Source: Rotaria socialis (taxonomy: Eukaryota > Rotifera > Eurotatoria > Philodinida > Philodinidae). From it: a DNA stretch of 64,000 nucleotides. The notes under the pieces are model-generated. The model was given only the letters and a program-made list of their open reading frames with translations. It was not told the DNA's origin and did no database searches. The stretch lies in contig CAJNYU010002702.1 in the NCBI GenBank assembly GCA_905331475.1, forward strand, positions 1-64,000, given 5' to 3'. Shown here one piece after another: positions 22,254 to 34,200 of the stretch. The translations under genes and the position numbers were made by a program. The stretch's first letter is position 1. Every line of letters begins with the position of its first letter.

Positions 22254-23783
22254 TACGAAGAATATTTCGTTTTATTTTGAGTATGTAGCTAGTAGGGACA
22301 TAAAGACTATAAATAGAATATTATTAGTATAAAAGCGGTAAAATCCTTATCCGCTACGAAAAGTTGTTTTTTTTCGAAAAGAAGTATTATTTCTTAGATT
22401 TGAGCGGATACTATTTCGTGTGAGAGTAAATAAACTTGTTATTAGATGTAGTTATTTTATTTTGCATTGATGCTCTATTAAATATTGCAAAGAATTAGAA
22501 AACTATGATATTGATTGAAACTTATTCAACATTGTTCATAGATACTATAGCAAGTGTCACAGGAGCTTAGAGGCTATCAAAAGAACGACTTCCATTTTAT
22601 ACAATTGCGTATTTATTAACTTAAAATCAAGAATTTCGCTTGAGTCGAATTTCAGCTATTTGATCTTGTAAATCACTATATGAGTGGTCAGAAAAATAGT
22701 CATTCTGTGTAACCATTAACTGTATGCCACTGTCTTCATTTTTTTAGTATGAATTTATGATACGTATACAGTAAAATATGCATAGTGCGAATAGTATCAG
22801 TAACAGTTAACAACATTCATGATAAATAAGCACTCATTTTTGAGAGATACATTCGCAGTAAAATCGATTTTTTGGATCTGATAAAAGTGTCTACAACAAC
22901 GAAATCTTCAGATATAGAATTTTTACTACTTATATATGTTTTGTACCGTATGATTTAGAATAGATTTATGTCAATCAGCTATCCGTGGTCTTTCGTGAGA
23001 CAAAATCAACTTCAAATTTCCATTGTGAATGAGGTGTACTGTCTGTCTAAAAAAGAAAAGAAAGTGCACGACATGTTATGAGTAATATTATGAAAAGAAA
23101 AATATTTCACAAATTAGATTTCGGCAATAAATTGCAATAAAAAAAGGCGGTTTAGTGATAACAGACTAGCACAGGTAAAATTTTCATAATGCTCCTGATC
23201 TCGACACCCACGAGAGAATAGTCAATCATAAATGAAAGCATGGACTATTCAAATATTATGTGGAAATAAATAAACTCATGTTAAGTGAAGAAAATTTTCA
23301 AAATAGCGTGAAAATCGCCAAATTTACGCTACGTAGTTTGATACCTGTTGAAGTCACCAACTCAGAAAACACTTTAATAATAACTAGAGAATGATTCGAG
23401 AATAGAAATATTCGCAATTTACTGACAGCATGATCTAAGTATTATATTTCATTAATTGTGTACATTACACGTATGATTAAAGTCTTCTTTAAACGTCTAG
23501 ATGTATTGTAGAATTTTACCCTAAAGAAATCGTTTTTTCTTAATTCTGTCTGTCTTTTCTTTGCTTCGAAATCGGTAAAGTTAGTGTTTTATGAATTTAT
23601 TTTCAAGTGTGACCTGATTTTCCATTTGTATGTGATGAAATGCCACACAAAGAAAAAAACAAAATGAAGATATAAATCAATGAAATCAAAAACGAAAACA
23701 AAAGAAAAACAAGAAAAATAATTTCATCAACAATGGAGAAAACATAGGAAAATATCCAAGTAACACAAATACTTTTGCAATTA
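22254..23783. other. AT-rich stretch downstream of the hAT gene
   Basis: No gene or repeat is supported. It would contain the 3' untranslated part of the hAT transposase gene. Confidence 0.35.
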
Positions 23784-26700
23784 TTAACGAAGTAATTCTA
23801 GTTTATGACTGTCCTTCAGAACAAGTGAGTATCGTATAGCATTTGCTGACAATGAGCATCGTTCCTTGCGTCGAATGTATCCAGCAATGCTGAAAGTTGA
23901 TTCGCAAGGTACTGACGACGCAGGAATGATGCTGACACGACGAACCACACCACTCATTAGTGGTAGTCTATGCTCATAATCACTCCAATAATGAGAAAAT
24001 TTGATTTTTTTACTAATGTTAATCGAGGACATATAAAATCCTATTTCTTCATCTATCGACCACACTTTTTTTCCTGGTAGTGTTTGATCCGATGATGAAC
24101 TAATACCACAGAGACTAAAAAGAGAGTCAATATTGTTTTGTTTCGCATCAGTTGAATTTGTATTAATGGATCTCGAACGGCTATTTGTAACATTTGATTG
24201 GACGACAACGTTATTTTGAGTTATTCGTAGAGTTTCCTTCTGCATTTCAATCTTTAGCAATACTATAGCCGCTTGTAACTCGATCGGGCGTTGACGAAGT
24301 CTGCAGTATTCGTTTGGTTCCAAAAATGCAGCTACCTATATAAAACAATACATGATATAGCAAAAAGGCAGATAAATTGCAGGTGCTCTTTAAAAAAAAT
24401 ATTAAAAAATCCCAATTAAAAACTGCCTACAACATTAGTGAATAAATTCTAGAAATGTATGATAGCTTTTTCCGCAAATTATAGAACATCATTTTATTGA
24501 CAGATAAAATCGATTTGAAGAAATAATAAGTAGACACGCTTATTCTTGTGTCAGTAAAAAAAATCAAATAAATGAATATGATTATTTAAAACTATTTGTG
24601 ATTTAATCAAATATGTTTTTCTGCATTGCCAACAAAAAGTAACTCGATTGAATCAGTTTGATCGAAGGAAAAGTAGAAAAAATTCAGTAGTTGTAGGTAC
24701 GATTAGTTTAAGAAAAACCTCCTGTTTGTAAAAAAATCATCCATAAAACATCCGTCAAATAGATTTATTAACGTATTGAAAAACACTCCCAGTGCAAACT
24801 TTTAAGAGATTTTGAAGCATCTCATTTCTACGGAAATACTATATAGTTGAGTAGATTCATACGAATGCAAACGATCAAATGAGGGTCATTATCATTCTCC
24901 AAAAAAAGACTTCAAGTAGCATAAGGAGTCGATCTTTTCAAGTATTACATGTCGTTACGATGCTAATAGTTTACAAATAGAAGTCAACAGTATCATTTAT
25001 GAAAATATATTTCGTTGTTGTAATACTTGTTCCATAACTACGAAAAAACGATAGTTATTGAGTAACAATCCAACATTATATTAAGTAAAATCAGCAGTTA
25101 ACCTCCGATTCAAGATTTGACTTTAAGCTAACAGTCAGTCTTTATATTATTATCTAGTGCTATAGCAATCAAGAGTAATCAATATTGAACATAAAGATAT
25201 TTTTCTGACAGAATTTCATCGATGACGTATTCTTGTATTTGTGACTAGAAAATTACAGTTCGAAAGAGTTAGTCAACGGTCCATATGATCTGGTTGACCA
25301 GATGAGTTCATCAGAACTGTACTCGTAGGGAACTGCTATTATCTTATTCATGATTCATCAGTCTATGTCTAAGGGAAAGGCACTGAAAATTGCAACGAAC
25401 AAGTTTGTAACTTACCAAACTGGTATTTTTCTGGTGCATTTCCATTTTTTCGTCGAAGTATAATTCTAATGTTCGACGAAGACAAAGTTTCAAAGATTTA
25501 AGCCATAATGATTCATTTGCAGATGTTTCATTAAATAGAAAATACCGCAAGGCGTATTTTACTAAAATGCAAAATATGTGTCTGTAAAATATTTTTCATC
25601 CTCGAACAATCAGTTTGTCCTACTAAGTAAATTTTCAATAATATTTCAGCATTTAACTTACTTGAATATGCTGCAGCTAACGTGGGGTAGTTTTTGGCTG
25701 AAATAGCTTTTGTTGCTTTGAAAAACGGTTTTAATACGGTTTGTAAATCTTTTAAACGAGACCAATCGTCATTTGTAAATTCGAATTTTTTTGATGCAAG
25801 TTTCATTCGTTGAGCGGAATTAATATCAGGAACTTTGAACGGTTGGCTATTGATATTGTCAATAATGAAACGATGATTACTAAATCGATCAATCATGATA
25901 AACGTGGTATTCCACCTTATTTCGAAATCGGTTGCAAGTCCAGCTTTAATTGGTGGTTCATTCGATTTTCCTTGAGTTTTTACGTAATCACAAATAGCTC
26001 GCGTACTACGGACATTTATGACACAAGCTCGCACTCGATGGATTAATCGATAAATCAAGAGTTGAGTTTGGTACGGTTGAATTAATGGTTGTTCCTTCTG
26101 ATTAGTAAATTGGTAATCATCTTCATCATCATCTTCACTTTCAATATCAATAATATCTTCATATTCACTAACATCGTCATCACTTCCATTACCAGATTCA
26201 TTATCACTACCTGTTGAATTCTCCTCTTCTTCGCCATCATCACCACTTTCATCGTTTTCTGCCTTTTCATCAATTGTATCATCTTCAAGTTCTTCTGGAA
26301 TATCTGCTCGATCTGGTTCTGACATATTCTCATCATCACTATCATAATTATAGATAGATGCATTTGTTGTTGTTGTTGCTGTTGTTGTTTGTGTTATTTG
26401 TTTTCTAAATTAAAAAGAAAAAAGGTCGTTGCATTTGGATTCAATATGTAATGATAAAAGAAACTTCTAAGTACATTGGCCTACTAACTATACCATCTAT
26501 GTGAATGAGGCACAACTGGCTCTTGCCAAAATCATTACCTTGCGATCTCATAAGTTATACAGATTTTTCAAAGAGACTTTAGTGAAAATGATTTTTTCAA
26601 AAGAAATTACTTCTAGTACTGTTTTTAAAATCAAACCAATAATGCTTTCGTTCATGGATGCAATATAATAGAGATTGATGTACGCTGTTTAGAAAGCTAT

Positions 26701-27634
26701 GCTCAGTTTTGGTCAAGTTTCTCCGTTCACGTATTATTGTAGGGAGCGTATTTTAACTATTCAATTATTGAATTATTTGTTATCTATTAGAACAATCGAC
26801 CCAGAAAATACTTTTTGATATTTTAGTACCTTTCTTTCTCAAATAAATAGCACAAACGATATCAGTTCGTAGAAGTGAAGAACTAGATTCTGTAGTTATT
26901 AAACTTTTGGACTACTACCGGCGTTTATAAACATCAGAAGACTCATCTTCGTGTGAACCAAAGTGATCAATCATGATGTATGCCTTTTTAGAAGCATTTG
27001 CATAAAAACAAACGTCATGCATCACTCATTTCTAAAATTACGATTTTATTAAGGTATGCTCTGGAATCGCTCCATAAAAAAAGAATAAAAATCTTGGAAT
27101 TTGTTTTTTTCTTCTCTCACGTTGGTATCCTGATTGTTATTAACTGGTTTAATTCCTTGATTTTTGTCAAATATAATACAAAGACAAATAAGCTTTTGAC
27201 TTTTTAAAGACTTACTTCTTTTCTATAGGCTCCCATATTTTCAATCCATTTTTCACTACAAGATTAATGTCGTGTGCAAAACACGAAAATCGTTCACCAG
27301 GTTTTATATCATTAATCGCTTTTTTGATGTCACTTCCGTTGTCACTAACTATTGCGCATGCTTTTTCTTCAATATCTAATTGTTGCATTTCATAAATGAT
27401 ATAATTTTTTAGGTTGTTTGCTCGATGAGCTCCAGATAGTCGTCGAAAACCTAGTACAATTGGTATAGATTCGTATTTCTTGTTGAAGGCATGTCCAGTT
27501 AAACAAATAAATGAAGTTTGCTTTTTAGTCCATATATCCACTGTTATAGCTATTGCACGTACTGAAGTTAGCGTAGCACGAAGTTCTTTTCGATATTTAT
27601 GATACGATAAACCACCCATGGAAAAAAAGTTCAA
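23784..27634 (-). CDS. hAT-family transposase, four exons in frame
   Basis: Minus-strand exons 27634-27216, 26404-25662, 25561-25416 and 24335-23784 join without stops to about 619 residues. The order fits a hAT transposase. RNase H-like start: AITVDIWTKKQTSFICLTGH (first catalytic Asp in VDIWT), then AIVSDNGSDIKKAI (second Asp region) and CFAHDINLVV. A long acidic linker (about residues 160-215, rich in Asp/Glu/Ser) interrupts the fold. Then come TDFEIRWNTTFIMIDRF, FFKATKAIS, and the C-terminal dimerisation segment IPASSVPCESTFSIAG with RRKERCSL. The N-terminal BED zinc finger is not seen: the first exon begins at the edge of the 27,615 element, whose bases supply the first codons. Hence possibly 5'-truncated. 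The roughly 1-kb intron between 25,415 and 24,336 is unusually long. Confidence 0.75.
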
Positions 27635-29313
27635 AAAAAGAACGGATAAGAACGCGTTGTCGAGATAAAAGACTGCGTTGTGAAGACGCTTTTTTCGACT
27701 TTTTCAGACGCGTTTGTGTAATGAAAAACGCGTTCTTTTAAATAAAAGAAACGCGTTCTGATCGTTCCATAGGAACACGTTTTTCGCGGTAAGAACGCGT
27801 TCTTGTTTAGAAGAAAAAAAATTATTTATTTATTGTATTTTCAACTCTGTGATGGTCTCGAACATGTTTCTTAGCTATTCGTATAAGTTTTCATACTGTT
27901 GGTTCCTCTATTCGAATACTTGTGTTCGCACTGAACGCGTTCCAATTCGTTTTGTTTTTACTACCGTAGAGTGGATTCGACCAGATAATCTTGTAGTTTC
28001 GAAGTAGTGAATAGCCGAATGAACTATGCTTACGTATGTTTGTTTGAAGTGCTAAATTTTCTATTTGTATTAAACAAAAGTTATTCTGACTTAACGAAAA
28101 TTATACTTAAGACTGATCGATTTACGTTTACAAAAAAATTAATAAATTCAAAAATAAATTTAAAAAACTTTAATTTCTTTTAAAATAAAATATCGAAAAT
28201 TTAACTTTTTAATATTTTTTTGATATTTAATAAAATTTTTTTAATCTAGCTTACATTAATAAAAATTCAATACAAAGTTGTTCAAATTCAATTAAAATTC
28301 ATGTAATTTGACTTAAATATTTCTTATGCGATCTAAATTTATTTACTGTACTTTTTATCGAATTTAAATCTAATTAAATTAGTTTAAATTGAATTTACAT
28401 TCTACGATCGATTTGAGTAAATATAAAATTTTTGTTAATTTAAAAAAGTTGAATTGATTATAAATTTAAATCGACAAAAGCTAAATTTAATAGAAATTAA
28501 TTAGAAATCGATGAACAATTCTGATTTTTATTATGAGCAACAATAAGCGACGCGTTCGATGGCAAATAAAAATGTGATGAATACATTTGAGACAGATACT
28601 AGTATAACTTTTGCAAAATTTCTGTTTAATGTTTAAAATCAATTGAAACGTTCCAGATTACTATTTTGCAAATAAAAGAAAGAATTTACGATTTGAGAAT
28701 GTACATTAAAAAAGCATGAGATTAGCGAATTCGTTTGATAAAAACAAATTAGTTTAGGAAAACGGAAAATCATTTATGACGAAACCCTAGATAGATGATC
28801 ACTTTGCCTAACAAGACATTACCTTTCAGTGCATTGCAACAGAAAGAAATTTATTCATGTTGACACATATTTCTTAATTGACATAGCACTTTCGTTACAT
28901 GTATTTCAATACATTTCAAGTAATGAATTCCATTAAGTTAAAATGAGCACTTTTTCACTACATAAAAAAACGTGTTCTGAAAGTTGTTGAACAAGTTCTT
29001 CAGTATACGTTTCCAAGCGTTTTTGAAGAAACGGATTTTCTAACTATAAGAACGAATTACTCGCGAACAAGTTCAAACGCATACAAGTTGAAAGCGTTCG
29101 TGCGATAAAAGACGCCTTCACTATTAACGCGTTCTATAAGATAAAAACGCGTTGGTTACCAACAAGTACGCGTTCGAACGCGTTCAAAATTTTGAGAAAC
29201 GCGTCTGAACGCGTCAATTTGTTCTTAGAACGCGTTTGTAGTCGATAAAATACGTTCAATTTTTTCGAAAACGCGTTCTTTCACGTTCATTTTGATGAAT
29301 ATTTTTCCATGGG
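27615..29313. mobile_element. 1.7-kb element with AACGCGTTC palindromes in both ends
   Basis: CCCATGGAAAAA (27615-27626) is exactly complementary to TTTTTCCATGGG (29302-29313). About 190 bp at the left and 340 bp at the right are crowded with AACGCGTTC-like palindromes (GAACGCGTTC, AAACGCGTTT, GTTCGAACGCG). The 1.1-kb centre is AT-rich with no coding frame. It abuts or overlaps the first visible codons of the hAT gene. No target duplication is evident. Likely a non-autonomous DNA transposon whose palindromes are transposase-binding sites. Confidence 0.65.
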
Positions 29314-29959
29314 TACTGTTTGATTTCGTGTTTGCAAACAAAAAAGATTGTTATCGACATTGCTTTATAGAGATAATATAGAAATCAATAAAATTTATCA
29401 AATTAGTGTTATTTTTATGGGGAAAATAAATGAATAGCAAATTATTTCTTATCATATGATTATCATGCAGAGCATTGAACAATTAATAGAATTATTGAAT
29501 TGCTTTATCGAAATGGTCAATACTTATAAAAGAATCGCAGACAAAGCAATCATGTTCTTAAATCATCATAATTACAATGACGTATTACGTGACTAAGTAA
29601 TACTATCATATTTTGTTCGTATTATTTATAGAAAAATATGATTGATTATGCACATAAATATAAATGGGTTAAGAAATTTGTTTACAAAGAGCATATATAA
29701 TTTCGTTGCTACTTGCTATCTTACTTGGATCATCATATTTTTTAGCATCGAATACGAAGAAATACAATCACAATACAAAATAATCAAATATACTGGTAAA
29801 GTTTCGTATGATTGGAAATGATGAGTGCATAAAAATCTATTATTTCTTATACTCGAATGTTGGGTAAATTCCAGTGTAGAATTTCCAACTTTACAGAATT
29901 TATTTTTCACCAAATAAATTGTTAGCCAAAAACAAATCGAATCAAATTCTAGGTATAGA

Positions 29960-30157
29960 ATTTTATCCTAACTAACTAGTTTAATAGTGAATCGATTTAT
30001 TAACCATATCTGCGTTGGTATCGCAGTCAATTAAATCTATTGTCTGGTTTAAGCAGATGTCACCAGGTGTGAGCGTGGATTACGGTGTCAGATGGTAACT
30101 GAATCAGATATGGTTAATTAATCGATTGACTATTTAACTAGTTAGTTAGGATAAAAT
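29960..30157. mobile_element. MITE with about 53-bp terminal inverted repeats
   Basis: ATTTTATCCTAACTAACTAG (29960) through CATATCTG (30012) is mirrored by CAGATATGG (30105) through AGGATAAAAT (30157), with a few mismatches. The 92-bp centre is non-coding. Size and structure are those of a miniature inverted-repeat element; the superfamily is uncertain. Confidence 0.75.
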
Positions 30158-31277
30158 TTAATGTTTAGAACGGATCATATTTGATTGGATATTTGTAGAT
30201 TAACAGTTTATTTGGCGAAACTGGACTAATTCGAGTACTAGTTCTCAGCTCACTTAAATTATAGTTCTCAGGAATCCCTTTTTTTGCTATTCAATATAGT
30301 TTTTGGCATCGAGCTTATTATAGATGCTATCGTTACAGTTTAATCAATATTAATTCAATGGTTAGTTCAAAAAACGTCTTCGTGAGTTGCAGACCAAAAC
30401 TAAGACATTCAAGATCAAAATGGTATGCAGAATTTTTATGTAGGACAACAAAAATAACAAAGTGCATTTGCATTTCTATTATTAAGCGTTAGCTTTAATA
30501 AAAGCATCAATCATTTTCTTCTACCTAAATAGAAGACAATCAATATTTTAGAAAATGGAATATTCGTTATCTTTTTTTAATTATAAAGAAAATTCATTGC
30601 AGAAAAAATAATTAAATACATACTCTTTAATCTGTTTGCATTCAATAATAGAATCTGAAGTAAATGGTTTTTATTTAGAAAATATTATTGTATGCTTTTA
30701 ATTCAACTACGTAGTATTCTGATTTAAAGCTACTAGAATGTGTCCTATTAATCCAACACAAGAGAAATTGACAGAAAATAAAAGACAGCAAAATCTAAAC
30801 ATTTCTAAACAAATATTTCCATCAGCAAGAAAAACTAAATCTTTTTTTAATTTATGTATATATATATATTTCTATTTATAGAGAATAAGTATATAAAGAC
30901 AAATTGTCATTTGTAAAACATTTCACCCAAAATACAATAAAGAATACATAAATTCGAAGAGAAAAAAAATGAAATTCAACAATTTGTTCGAACACACTGT
31001 TATGGTAAATAGAGATTGACAAAACAGAGGTTAATGCACAAATGAGAGAGAGAGAGTGAGAGAGAGAGAGTGAGAGAGACTATACAATGTCTTCAACAAC
31101 AGATCGATTGAGAGAAAAGTTATCAGAAAACTCTGTTTCAGTTATAAATTTGTATTTGTGGAATGAAAAATAGGGGTATATTGCGATGGACGGAGCCCAA
31201 CAGATATGAGAAGACAAGAAAAATATTGCCTTTCACCGGAAGATAAAGAGAAGAAAAATAACAAAACCTATAAATTG
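30158..31277. other. AT-rich stretch with a GA microsatellite
   Basis: A GAGA/GTGA microsatellite lies at 31043-31079. The last part probably holds the 3' untranslated region of SNX13 (minus strand). No gene is seen. Confidence 0.5.
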
Positions 31278-34200
31278 CTATTGTTTTGAGATTTTTGATA
31301 AACTTCTAGGCAAAGTTCTTTGTTGGAGACCACTACTATTCGAACGACTTAAATTTGTATGATCATCATCAGTTCGTACAGATAAACGATTAAAATAATA
31401 CGGACGTTGATTTGATTCATTGTAATGCTGTGTATTTAAAACTCCGTTATGGAAATGTTCGTGTTCAAAGATTCGTCTTCGATATTCTTCTTTCACACGT
31501 GCAGATTGTGAATAAAGTTTTTCAAATACCAGATGTAGATCATTCGGTCGAAATAGCTTTATGAGTAATGCTTCAAAAATTATATATACAAATCGACGAT
31601 CGAGCGTTTCATTTTGTAACAATTCAAATAAACGTAATAGACCACGACGAGTTGTTTCACTACCAATTATATGACGAAGCTCATCTAAACGAAGAAACAG
31701 TTTGTAAAATCTATTTCTTTAAGTTTAAAATATAAAACATAATAGAAGTCCTAAAGTAAATTGTAGAAAGATTATTTAGTTATATCTATTTTCAAATACA
31801 TATCTTGACAATTTTGGTTTACTATATCTTCTTCAAAGGCTCATTCAGGATTTAATTAATTCATAAATTATAAGTATAATAGACATACAATTTCTATTGG
31901 TAAATCAAGTCGGCTCTTCATAAAGAAATAGAATATTACGAACATGTTTTGCTACTGTTTGTGATGATGTTTCATTAGCGTCTGTCACGATCTATAGCGG
32001 ATGTAACTTTTTTGCCTTTCTATTTTCACATTTCTTTTAGATCGTGCTTTACATAGAGTGAAACATTGTCAAATCAAATTTCTTTTTCTCGTTACCTGAA
32101 ACAATACCGAGTAATTTTGCTTTGCACAGGACTTGTGTTACATTGCGTACACTTTCATCTCGTTCCGGTGCTTTATCAGCTAAAACACCGTTGGGCCAAA
32201 ATTCATCTCTATGCAAAATGAAAAATTTTATTTTTTCATGTAATAGAAACTATCTTGTTATCAATTTTGTTATAATTACTTGAGACGAGTAATTTCTTTT
32301 GCAATTTTTGGAGCTGATGTCCAATGTTGAATAAACGTTCCAATACGACTACGATGAGAGAAAGTACGGATGAAAAAACAACAGAAAATAACTAGGAAAA
32401 TAAAAATCTATACCGATTCACCGAGTCACCCATAAAGGCTCGTAAAAATCTTTTCAATATTGATACAAATCGTGAACGAAACCACATATTCTTTTGTTTA
32501 AGATCAAATACTTCATCCATGATGACAAGTAGTACACGAAGTGGAATATTTTTAGCATTCTATAGATATACAAAAAAAACATTTTGGAGTGCTTTTATAT
32601 TGTAGAACAAAACAGAAATTCTTTTTTTTTATCATACTTCAACTTGAGTTTCTTCAACAATAGGAAATGTTTGCATATCTCTTGTTAAATGAATATTTGT
32701 TCGATTATTATTATTTTGTTGTGCTCGAAAGAACTTTCCCGCATTTTCAACAACACTATCTGATACAATCGTCAATCCATCGCCCAGTTTCGATACACCT
32801 CTAGCGATACCAATTGATGCTTGCTTAAATGGATTTACAATTGTGTCCATCTGAATGAAATTCAAAAAGAAAAATAGATTAGTTTAAAACTAAGAAGAAG
32901 ATGAACGAAAAAGAATATATCGTGCAAAGCAAAACAAAGAGAAAGGAAAAGCTCTATTTTGATCTAATTTGTGCAAATGTAGAAAAACTACTATTCAAGA
33001 AAAAAGAAAACAAAGTGCAAATGAAACCAACCGTAGACATAAGAAGATCCTATAAGAAAATGATAGATATTTCATTGAGAACAATAATAACAAGGCATTG
33101 CTGTTCCAAGTATAATATTGTTGGCAAAAGGATTTAAATAAATGTATTTAATTTTATCGAGCAAGTTATTTTGTCATGATGCAAAATTAAAAAGTAATTG
33201 CTATTCGTTTTTTTACCTTTCGAACAAATTCTGTTTGCTCTTGTTTCCATTGTTGATTTCTTAAAAATTTCAATACAAGTTCACCGATTTGTGGATGCGA
33301 GTGAAGAACTTTCGTTTTTGTTAATGTCTAAATTAAAAAATTTATTTTTCTACTAGAAAATTGAAAAAAATTCAATCTTATTTACAGATAAATAATCATT
33401 CAATTCCTTTTGTCTCTTTGATCGTACTTCTGGACTTGTATTATTTATTAAACTTTTATTTGGCAGATGAAGAAATTCACGTAAATCTGCATAACGTTTT
33501 TTTATTACTATATCGAAATCATGAAATTCACTATAACGACGATAAGTTATCCATTCACGTCTTTGATCATCAATATTATTTCCATGAACATGCAATGGTT
33601 TACAAGATACAGATATAACATATATGGCATATTTTTCACCTTTTTCACAACATACACCTGAATCAAAGCATTTGTTTTTGTTGTTATTATCATAATAAAA
33701 CTAATTTTCTCCCTTACCGGAATCATTAATTTCTGTTGTAATTGAATAGTTATTTATATTTTCAAGCATGTCAGGCACAAAAGAAGCATTCGTAATACTA
33801 GTAGTCGATCCAGAAGGAGGGGGATAATTAAAATTATGCTGTTGTTCAGTATAATCAGCTAAGATTTCATTGCTGTTATTACTTGATAATGAAACATTAT
33901 CTGGTTAAAAATAAAAACAATTATAAAATAAAATAAAAATATTTCGTTTTATTAAAAACAACAAAAACCTGAATTATCATTTAATGAATCCGTTAGGTCA
34001 ATTTCACTTAAAACCTTTAAATATTGTGATGTTGTCTTAAATTGTCCATAATATTTATCGGATGAAAGAATTTCAAAAACCTTTTAATCAACAATTCATG
34101 AAATAAAACTCAAAAATAAACTAAAACATACTTTTGATTGCAGTTCATCCAATAATGTTTCATTCATCGATTCTGTTCTTAAAATTTTTAATGTTTTTTG

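Noticed and set aside
31911..31995. Coding-like DANETSSQTVAKHVRNILFL segment on the minus strand within the last SNX13 intron
   Set aside because: Exons 21 and 22 join directly at the conserved DELRHIIG site; the segment is followed by a stop and lacks a matching frame.
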